Shown here: positions 17,945-24,422 of the stretch, piece after piece | Position numbering within the stretch: position 1 is the stretch's first letter | Layout: each line of letters begins with the position of its first letter | Assembly: GCF_003074055.1 (NCBI RefSeq) | Contig: NZ_CP029043.1 | Location: 5,448,501-5,512,500, forward strand | Reading direction: 5' to 3' | Length of the DNA: 64,000 nt | Source of the DNA: Streptomyces nigra | Lineage (GTDB): Bacteria; Actinomycetota; Actinomycetes; Streptomycetales; Streptomycetaceae | Program-made: the position numbers and the translations under genes | Notes under the pieces: model-generated | What the model saw: the letters and a program-made list of their open reading frames with translations, nothing else | The model's database searches: none | What the model was told of the DNA's origin: nothing

Positions 17945-19372
17945 ATGGCCCCGAGCGCCATGAGTTCTGGCAGTCACTGGACGAAGTCCCTCTCCGACGC
18001 CCAGCCGGTCCCGTACTGGCTGGACGACCCCGGCCGGCCCCGCCCCGAGCCCGCCCTCACGACCGCCGAGACCTGCGACCTGCTGGTCGTCGGCGGCGGG
18101 TACAGCGGACTCTGGACCGCGCTCATCGCCAAGGAGCGCGACCCCGCGCGGGACGTGGTGCTGGTCGAGGGCCGCGAGGTGGGCTGGGCCGCCTCCGGCC
18201 GCAACGGCGGCTTCTGCGCCGCCTCCCTCACCCACGGGCTGCCCAACGGGCTCGCCCGCTGGCCGGGGGAGATCCACACGCTGGAGCGGCTGGGCGCCCG
18301 CAACCTCGACGAGATCGAGCGCGCGGTCGCCCGGTACTCCCTGGACTGCGACTTCGAGCGCACCGGTGAGATCGACGTCGCCACCGAGCCGTACCAGGCG
18401 TCCGAACTGCGCGCCTGGTACGACGAGCTGCGCGACCGGGGCCTGGACGAGGGCGTCGAGTTCCTGGACGCCGATGCGGTGCGGGCGCAGGTCGACTCGC
18501 CGACCTTCCGGGCCGGCCTGTACGACCGCAGGGGCGTCGCCATGCTCCACCCGGCCAAGCTGGTCTGGGGCCTCAAGCGCGCCTGCAAGGAGCTCGGCGT
18601 CCGCGTCTACGAGCACACCCCGGCCCTGGACCTCAAGCCGTACGGCGCCGGGATGGCCGTCCGCACGCCCTACGGCCGGGTCCGCGCCCGCCGGGTCGCG
18701 CTCGGCACCAACATCTTCCCGAACCTGGTGAGGCGGGTGCGCGCCTACACCGTCCCGGTCTACGACTACGCCCTGATGACCGAGCCCCTCAGTGAGGACC
18801 GGCTCGCGTCGGTCGGCTGGAAGAACCGCCAGGGCCTCGGGGACTCCGCGAACCAGTTCCACTACTTCCGGCTCTCCGCCGACAACCGCATCCTGTGGGG
18901 CGGCTACGACGCCGTCTACCCGTACGGCGGCCGGGTGCGCTCCGAGTACGACGACCGCCCGGAGACGTACGCCAGGCTGGCCGGGCACTTCTTCACCTGC
19001 TTCCCGCAACTGGAGGGCCTGCGTTTCACGCACGCCTGGGGCGGCGCGATCGACACCTGCTCGCGCTTCTCGGCGTTCTTCGGCACCGCCCACCAGGGCC
19101 GGGTGGCGTACGCGGCCGGCTTCACGGGCCTCGGCGTCGGTGCGACCCGGTTCGGCGCCGACGTGATGCTGGACCTGCTGGCGGGGGAGCGCACCGAGCG
19201 CACCGAGCTGGAGATGGTGCGCAGAAAGCCGCTGCCGTTCCCGCCCGAGCCGTTCGCCTGGACCGGGATCGCGCTCACCAAGTGGTCGCTGGCCCGCGCC
19301 GACGCGCACGGCGGGCGGCGCAATCTGTGGCTGCGGACGATGGACCGGCTGGGCCTCGGCTTCGACAGCTGA
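17945..19372 (+). CDS. FAD-dependent amine oxidase, gamma-glutamylputrescine oxidase (PuuB) type
   Basis: A 475-residue protein of the DAO family. The N-terminal FAD-binding motif is CDLLVVGGGYSGLWTALIAKE, followed by GWAASGRNGGFCAASLTHG, which is typical of PuuB/OrdL-type oxidases. The C-terminal half contains HYFRLSADNRILWGGYDAVYPYGG and YAAGFTGLGVGATRFGAD. It would oxidise an imported polyamine or its gamma-glutamyl derivative to the aldehyde handled by the dehydrogenase at 12181. The ATG at 17945 follows AGGGAG. It is the last gene of the transporter operon. No gamma-glutamyl-polyamine synthetase is in the window. Confidence 0.85.
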   Translation: MAPSAMSSGSHWTKSLSDAQPVPYWLDDPGRPRPEPALTTAETCDLLVVGGGYSGLWTALIAKERDPARDVVLVEGREVGWAASGRNGGFCAASLTHGLPNGLARWPGEIHTLERLGARNLDEIERAVARYSLDCDFERTGEIDVATEPYQASELRAWYDELRDRGLDEGVEFLDADAVRAQVDSPTFRAGLYDRRGVAMLHPAKLVWGLKRACKELGVRVYEHTPALDLKPYGAGMAVRTPYGRVRARRVALGTNIFPNLVRRVRAYTVPVYDYALMTEPLSEDRLASVGWKNRQGLGDSANQFHYFRLSADNRILWGGYDAVYPYGGRVRSEYDDRPETYARLAGHFFTCFPQLEGLRFTHAWGGAIDTCSRFSAFFGTAHQGRVAYAAGFTGLGVGATRFGADVMLDLLAGERTERTELEMVRRKPLPFPPEPFAWTGIALTKWSLARADAHGGRRNLWLRTMDRLGLGFDS

Positions 19373-19391
19373 CGCCCGCCGGTGATCTCCA

Positions 19392-19407
19392 TGTGATCCA
19401 CATCACC
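19392..19407. promoter_or_regulatory. CRP/FNR-like palindrome TGTGA-N6-TCACC
   Basis: TGTGATCCACATCACC has both half-sites of the TGTGA-N6-TCACA consensus with one mismatch. It is itself part of a wider symmetry: GGTGAT at 19381-19386 pairs with ATCACC at 19402-19407. It lies about 25 bp upstream of a possible -10 (TAATGC, 19430-19435), so a bound factor would cover the -35 region of the small gene at 19503. Streptomyces has a Crp protein; whether this site is used is unknown. Confidence 0.4.
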
Positions 19408-19443
19408 CAATCGAGGTGCGAAAGCCGCGTAATGCACGCCGGT

Positions 19444-19496
19444 GACCTCCCTCTCCCTCGTGACGCCGTCGGGCGTCCACGACGAAGAGGGAGGTC
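19444..19496 (+). promoter_or_regulatory. Strong leader hairpin burying a ribosome-binding site
   Basis: Perfect 11-bp arms GACCTCCCTCT (19444-19454) and AGAGGGAGGTC (19486-19496) enclose a second stem (CGTG-ACGCC with GGCGT-CCACG). The right arm contains the GAGGGAGG Shine-Dalgarno of the gene starting at 19503, so the folded leader would block initiation. TAATGC at 19430-19435 would start transcription almost exactly at the left arm. It may alternatively act as the terminator of the polyamine operon. Confidence 0.6.
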
Positions 19497-19502
19497 ATCG
19501 TC

Positions 19503-19970
19503 ATGACAGGGGAGAAGTCGGCGGTGGAATGGCTGGCGTCGGTCGCGCCGGATCCGGAGAGCTGCCGCTGGGAGTGGGAGCGCAATCCGCTCGGGGTCGC
19601 GCTGCTGCCGGCCGGGCGGGCCTGGGACGTGCTCATCCTGCCGGCCGAGCTGGGCTATCCCACGCTCGACGTGCTCACCCGCATCCTCGACCGGCCGGGC
19701 CCGGTCCTGGTCGACTTCGGCGACGCGCGCATGGGGTTCTTCGTCCCGCCGGGCACGGCGGCACGCTGGCTGGGCACCGGGATCCGCACCGCCGGGGCGG
19801 GCACCTGGATCGTCGTGCCGTACCCGGGGCGGGCCTCGGGCGGTGTCCGCTGGCTGGTGCCCCCGGACGCCGGCGGCACGCTCACCGACCCGTCCCTGCT
19901 CGAACTGGCCATGCACGAGGCGGCCGCAAGCCTCGCCCAGCGGACGGACGGGGAGCGCCGGAACCCTTGA
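19503..19970 (+). CDS. Conserved hypothetical protein
   Basis: A 155-residue soluble protein. It has a tryptophan-rich start (VEWLASVAPDPESCRWEWERNP), then GVALLPAGRAWDVLILPAELGYPTLDVL, a glycine/proline-rich core with DFGDARMGFFVPPGTAARW, and TWIVVPYPGRASGGVRWLVPPD. The alternation of short strands and the FFVPPGTA pattern recall small Streptomyces proteins related to the N-terminal primase-polymerase fold, but no catalytic acidic triad can be identified, so I give no function. The ATG at 19503 has GGGAGG seven bases upstream, inside the leader hairpin. The stop codon overlaps the chitinase promoter. Confidence 0.75.
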   Translation: MTGEKSAVEWLASVAPDPESCRWEWERNPLGVALLPAGRAWDVLILPAELGYPTLDVLTRILDRPGPVLVDFGDARMGFFVPPGTAARWLGTGIRTAGAGTWIVVPYPGRASGGVRWLVPPDAGGTLTDPSLLELAMHEAAASLAQRTDGERRNP

Positions 19971-19996
19971 CACGGTGAATTGGTCTGGACCAAGTT
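19967..19996 (+). promoter_or_regulatory. Chitinase promoter with a DasR-type operator (dre)
   Basis: TTGGTCTGGACCAA (19980-19993) matches the GntR-family DasR consensus ACTGGTCTAGACCACT at the core TGGTCT-GACCA. TTGACA at 19967-19972 is a perfect -35, and the -10 would fall around 19991-19996 (CAAGTT, weak). The operator lies between the two elements. In Streptomyces, DasR represses chitin genes until glucosamine 6-phosphate accumulates, which fits the chitinase gene starting 40 bp downstream. Confidence 0.8.
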
Positions 19997-20035
19997 GGGG
20001 GCGGCCCTCCAAATCCCCCATGCCCGGAGGCACTT

Positions 20036-21829
20036 GTGGACCGCTCCAGACCGCTCGCCCTCCTCATCGCCGCGGCACTGACCCTGCCCGGTCTCACCGC
20101 GCTCTCGTCGGCCGCCCGTGCGGCCGACGCCGACGTCGTCCGCAACGGCGGCTTCGAATCCGGCCTCGACGGCTGGACCTGCACGGCCGGTACGACGGCC
20201 GACTCGCCCGTGCGCAGCGGCCGTTCCGCCCTCCGGGCGACCCCGGCCGGCAGCGACAACGCCCGCTGCTCGCAGACCGTCACCGTGAAACCGGACTCGG
20301 CGTACACGCTCTCCGGACACGTCCGAGGCTCCTACGTGTACCTGGGCGCGAGCGGCACCGGCACCACCGACGTCTCCGCCTGGACCCAGTCCGCCCCCGA
20401 CTGGCAGCAGCTCACCACGACCTTCCGCACCGGCCCCAGCACCACCCGCGTCACGATCTACACCCACGGCTGGTACGGCACCGGCGCCTACCACGCCGAC
20501 GACATCTCGCTGATCGGCCCCGGCGGCGACGCCACCCAGCCGCCGGCGCCCCCGACCGGCCTCACCACCGGGTCCGTCACTTCCACCAGCGTCGCCCTCA
20601 GCTGGTCGGCGGTCCCCGGCGCCACGGGCTACGCCGTCTACCGCGACGGCGCCAAGGTCCGCACGGTGACCGGGACTTCGGCCACCATCACCGGACTGTC
20701 ACCCGCGACCGCGTACGCCTTCCAGGTCGCCGCGCTCAACGAGGCCGGCGAGTCCGCGCGCTCCGCCACGGTGACCGCCACGACCGCCGAACCCACCGGC
20801 GGCGGCGACACCGGCCTCCCGGCGCACGCGCTGGTCGGCTACCTCCACGCGAGCTTCGCCAACGGCTCCGGCTACACCCGGATGGCCGACGTCCCCGACA
20901 GCTGGGACGTCATCGACCTGGCCTTCGGCGAGCCCACCTCGGTCACCTCCGGCGACATCCGCTTCAACCGCTGTCCCGTCACCGAGTGCCCGAACGTCGA
21001 GAGCGACGCCGAGTTCAAGGCGGCGATCCGGGCGAAGCAGGCGGCCGGCAAGAAGGTGCTCATCTCCATCGGCGGCCAGAACGGCCAGGTGCAGCTGACC
21101 ACCGCGGCCGCACGCGACACCTTCGTGTCCTCCGTCTCGAAGATCATCGACGAGTACGGCCTCGACGGACTCGACATCGACTTCGAGGGCCACTCCCTCT
21201 CCCTGAACGCCGACGACACCGACTTCAGGAACCCGAAGACCCCGGTGATCGTGAACCTCATCTCGGCGCTGAAGACCCTGAAGGCCAGGTACGGCGACGA
21301 CTTCGTGCTGACCATGGCCCCGGAGACCTTCTTCGTCCAGCTCGGGTACCAGTACTACGGCACCGGCAAGTGGGGCGGCCAGGACCCGCGCGCCGGGGCC
21401 TATCTCCCGGTCATCCACGCCCTGCGCGACGACCTCACCCTGCTGCACGTCCAGGACTACAACTCGGGTCCGATCATGGGTCTGGACAACCAGTACCACT
21501 CCATGGGCGGCGCCGACTTCCACATCGCCATGACCGACATGCTGCTGACCGGCTTCCCGGTCGCGGGCGACGCGAACAACGTCTTCCCGCCGCTGCGCGC
21601 GGACCAGGTGGCGATCGGCATGCCGGCCACACCCAACGCGGGCAACGGGCACGTCCCGCCGGCCGAGGTCGTCAAGACACTCGACTGCCTGACCAAGCGG
21701 ACCAACTGCGGTTCGTACGCGACGCATGGCACCTGGCCGGCGCTGCGCGGCCTGATGACCTGGTCGGTCAACTGGGACCGGTTCGGCGGCTGGGAGTTCC
21801 AGCGGACGTTCGACGGCTACTTCGGCTGA
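20036..21829 (+). CDS. Secreted GH18 chitinase with carbohydrate-binding and fibronectin III domains
   Basis: A 597-residue protein starting at GTG 20036 behind GGAGG. A signal peptide ends near residue 30 (LSSAARA). Residues 35-155 are a beta-sandwich carbohydrate-binding module (VVRNGGFESGLDGWTC), residues 162-248 a fibronectin type III domain (PPAPPTGLTTGSVTSTSVALSW), and residues 262-597 the GH18 barrel. The catalytic motif is LDGLDIDFEG with the acid Glu384. It would hydrolyse chitin outside the cell. It is preceded by a DasR-type operator. Its last 20 codons overlap the 3' end of the convergent phosphatase gene. Confidence 0.93.
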   Translation: MDRSRPLALLIAAALTLPGLTALSSAARAADADVVRNGGFESGLDGWTCTAGTTADSPVRSGRSALRATPAGSDNARCSQTVTVKPDSAYTLSGHVRGSYVYLGASGTGTTDVSAWTQSAPDWQQLTTTFRTGPSTTRVTIYTHGWYGTGAYHADDISLIGPGGDATQPPAPPTGLTTGSVTSTSVALSWSAVPGATGYAVYRDGAKVRTVTGTSATITGLSPATAYAFQVAALNEAGESARSATVTATTAEPTGGGDTGLPAHALVGYLHASFANGSGYTRMADVPDSWDVIDLAFGEPTSVTSGDIRFNRCPVTECPNVESDAEFKAAIRAKQAAGKKVLISIGGQNGQVQLTTAAARDTFVSSVSKIIDEYGLDGLDIDFEGHSLSLNADDTDFRNPKTPVIVNLISALKTLKARYGDDFVLTMAPETFFVQLGYQYYGTGKWGGQDPRAGAYLPVIHALRDDLTLLHVQDYNSGPIMGLDNQYHSMGGADFHIAMTDMLLTGFPVAGDANNVFPPLRADQVAIGMPATPNAGNGHVPPAEVVKTLDCLTKRTNCGSYATHGTWPALRGLMTWSVNWDRFGGWEFQRTFDGYFG

Positions 21830-22631
21830 GGAACAGCCACAGGGCGGTGAGCAGGATCGTGCCCAGGCACCAGCTGGCCAGGACGTCCAACGGCCAGTGG
21901 TAGCCCCGCCGGGTCAGCCCGAATCCGACGCCGAGGTTCAGCGCGGCGCAGACGAGGAGGAGGACCCGGCGGGCGCCGGCCGAGCGCAGCAGCGGCAGCA
22001 GGAGCAGGGTCGCGGCCCCGTACGCGACGGCGGCCGTGGCCGTGTGCCCCGACGGGTAGTAGCCGGTCGCGGGCGGCACGGCCGGGGTGCCCGGACGGTC
22101 GGTGAGCACCTTCAGCGGGATCACCAGCACCGGGACCAGGGTCATCAGCAGGGCCGCGGACACACCCGGCAGCCACCATTGGTCTGTACCGATGCGGCGG
22201 TGCCGCCAGGTGACGCAGGCGAGAGCGGCGGCCAGGACCGGCACGGCGACCTGGATGTTGCCCAGATCGGCCAGCAGTTCGGAGAGGCGGCCGGGACGCA
22301 CGAGGGCCCGACTGGCGGTCTCGTCGAGACCGACCAGCGGGCCGTCCGTCACCACCTGCCAGGTGATGAGCGCGAAGAGCAGGGCGGGAAGCCCGAGAAG
22401 GAGAAGGAGGGAGGTCGGCCGCCCCGGAACAGGGGGGGTGGTTCCGGGGCGGCCGTCCGGATCGGATGGTCGCGCGCCCCGGGGGGTTTGGGGCGGGCGA
22501 CTGTCCGATCGGTGAGGAGATCCGGAGCCGAAGGCGCCGGTTGTGTGCGCGAGGGCACGACCAGGTCGAAGCTGGGGAGGCCCCGGCCTGATGTCGCCCA
22601 GAGTCCCCTCCGGGCGGGGTGTATCTCTCAT
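21768..22631 (-). CDS. PAP2-family membrane phosphatase
   Basis: A 287-residue protein. About 70 disordered residues precede five membrane segments (SLLLLLGLPALLFALITW first). The three PAP2 active-site blocks are KVLTDRPGTP, YPSGHTATA and RRGYHWPLDVLAS, with the catalytic His residues present. It probably dephosphorylates a lipid phosphate such as phosphatidate or a polyprenyl pyrophosphate on the outer membrane face. A -10 element TAGGTT lies at 22645-22640, so the transcript would begin within two or three bases of the ATG at 22631: a leaderless gene. The arginine/serine-rich C-terminal tail overlaps the chitinase gene by 62 bp. Confidence 0.88.
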   Translation of the reverse strand: MRDTPRPEGTLGDIRPGPPQLRPGRALAHTTGAFGSGSPHRSDSRPPQTPRGARPSDPDGRPGTTPPVPGRPTSLLLLLGLPALLFALITWQVVTDGPLVGLDETASRALVRPGRLSELLADLGNIQVAVPVLAAALACVTWRHRRIGTDQWWLPGVSAALLMTLVPVLVIPLKVLTDRPGTPAVPPATGYYPSGHTATAAVAYGAATLLLLPLLRSAGARRVLLLVCAALNLGVGFGLTRRGYHWPLDVLASWCLGTILLTALWLFLSRSSRRTSAGTPSRRTGPS

Positions 22632-22781
22632 CTGGTTAGAACCTACGGCAGGGAGATGGCGTTAGACAGTCGGAATCGCGTCCTGCCATCCACCTCGCAC
22701 ACCTTCTTCACACGCTCTGACGCCGGCCGCCCCAGCCCCCGGAACCGTACGCGGTGAAAGGGGTGGGGCGGATGAGGCGAT

Positions 22782-22803
22782 GGGGGCCGGTGCACCCGCC
22801 CCC
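22782..22803 (-). terminator. Candidate terminator of the GABA aminotransferase gene
   Basis: GGGGGC (22782-22787) pairs with GCCCCC (22798-22803), extended weakly by flanking G/C tracts, 22 bp beyond the stop codon at 22825. Confidence 0.45.
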
Positions 22804-22824
22804 ACCAGTGGTTTCGCCGTGACC

Positions 22825-24159
22825 TCAGATACGGGCGAAGGCCTGCTCGATGATGTCGAGGCCCTCGTTCAACAGGTCCTCGCCGATGACCAGCGGCGGC
22901 AGGAAGCGGAGGACGTTGCCGTAGGTGCCACAGGTCAGGACCAGCAGGCCCTCGGCGTGGCAGGCCTTGGCCAGCGCGGCGGTGGCCTCCGGGTTCGGCT
23001 CCTTGGTGGCGCGGTCCTTGACCAGCTCGATGGCGATCATGGCGCCGCGGCCCCGGATGTCGCCGATGGCGTCGAACTTCTCGGCCATCGCGGACAGACG
23101 CGCCTTCATGACGGACTCGATGTTCTTCGCCTTGGCGTTGAGGTCGAGCTCCTTCATGGTCTCGATGGCGCCGAGCGCACCGGCGCAGGCCACCGGGTTG
23201 CCGCCGTAGGTGCCGCCCAGGCCGCCCGCGTGCGCGGCGTCCATGATCTCGGCGCGGCCGGTCACGGCGGCGAGCGGCAGACCGCCCGCGATGCCCTTGG
23301 CGGTGGTGATCAGGTCCGGGACGATGCCCTCGTCCTCGCAGGCGAACCACTGGCCGGTGCGGCAGAAGCCCGACTGGATCTCGTCGGCGACGAAGACGAT
23401 GCCGTTCTCGTTGGCGAACTTCACGATCGCCGGCAGGAAGCCCTTGGCCGGCTCGATGAAGCCGCCCTCGCCGAGGACCGGCTCGATGATGATCGCGGCG
23501 ACGTTGTCGGCGCCGACCTGCTTGGTGATCATGTCGATGGCCTGCTGCGCGGCCTCGGGGCCGGCGTTCTCGGCACCGGTCGGCCAGCGGTAGCCGTAGG
23601 CGACCGGGACGCGGTAGACCTCGGGCGCGAACGGGCCGAAGCCGTGCTTGTACGGCATGTTCTTCGCGGTCAGCGCCATCGTCAGGTTCGTACGGCCGTG
23701 GTAGCCGTGGTCGAAGACGACGACGGCCTGGCGCTTGGTGTACGCACGGGCGATCTTGACGGCGTTCTCGACGGCCTCGGCGCCCGAGTTGAACAGCGCG
23801 GACTTCTTGGCGTGGTCGCCCGGCGTCAGCTCCGCCAGGGCCTCGGCGACCTCGACGTAACCCTCGTACGGCGTGACCATGAAACAGGTGTGGGTGAAGT
23901 CGGCGAGCTGCGCGGACGCCCGGCGTACGACGGCCTCGGCGGAGGCGCCGACGGAGGTCACGGCGATACCGGAGCCGAAGTCGATGAGGCGGTTGCCGTC
24001 GACGTCCTCGATGATGCCGCCGCCCGCGCGCGCGGTGAACACGGGGAGGACGGAGCCCACGCCCTGCGCGACCGCGGCGGTACGGCGGGTCTGCAGTTCC
24101 TGCGACTTCGGGCCGGGAATGGCGGTGACGACGCGGCGCTCCTGGGGAAGTGCGCTCAT
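22825..24159 (-). CDS. gabT: 4-aminobutyrate (GABA) aminotransferase
   Basis: A 444-residue class III aminotransferase from the ATG at 24159, behind AGGAG. Family landmarks: NSGAEAVENAVKIARAYT, FDHGYHGRTN, VFVADEIQSGF, and the PLP-binding Lys288 in LITTAKGIAGGLPL. It transfers the amino group of GABA to 2-oxoglutarate and yields succinic semialdehyde. It connects the amine-oxidising steps encoded at 12.2-19.4 kb with the aldehyde dehydrogenase at 28761, which could complete the route to succinate. Confidence 0.93.
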   Translation of the reverse strand: MSALPQERRVVTAIPGPKSQELQTRRTAAVAQGVGSVLPVFTARAGGGIIEDVDGNRLIDFGSGIAVTSVGASAEAVVRRASAQLADFTHTCFMVTPYEGYVEVAEALAELTPGDHAKKSALFNSGAEAVENAVKIARAYTKRQAVVVFDHGYHGRTNLTMALTAKNMPYKHGFGPFAPEVYRVPVAYGYRWPTGAENAGPEAAQQAIDMITKQVGADNVAAIIIEPVLGEGGFIEPAKGFLPAIVKFANENGIVFVADEIQSGFCRTGQWFACEDEGIVPDLITTAKGIAGGLPLAAVTGRAEIMDAAHAGGLGGTYGGNPVACAGALGAIETMKELDLNAKAKNIESVMKARLSAMAEKFDAIGDIRGRGAMIAIELVKDRATKEPNPEATAALAKACHAEGLLVLTCGTYGNVLRFLPPLVIGEDLLNEGLDIIEQAFARI

Positions 24160-24373
24160 GACGGGCTCCTGGGGGTGCTCTACGGACGTTTTGTCTTCTC
24201 TTTTCTCGCAGGCTAGGGCGGACAGCGGGGGGTGGGCATGCTCCATGTGGGCGTTGTCCGCGCATCCGGTTGTCCGTGGTGGACATGGCGGGGCGGGGCC
24301 CCCGGGACGCGACCGGAACACCCGGGTCCGCCGCGTCGGCCGCGTAAGCGGTGGACGGACGGGTGCCGGGCAC

Positions 24374-24379
24374 TAGATT
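24374..24379 (+). promoter_or_regulatory. Candidate -10 in the divergent gabT / ATPase gap
   Basis: TAGATT is a good -10 match and would place the start point near 24386, giving a leader of about 37 bases before the GTG at 24423. The rest of the 263-bp divergent gap (24160-24422) shows no further gene or clear symmetry. Confidence 0.4.
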
Positions 24380-24422
24380 GACTGGCTGACGCTTGCACGG
24401 AACGGCTGGTCAGGGGGCAAGG

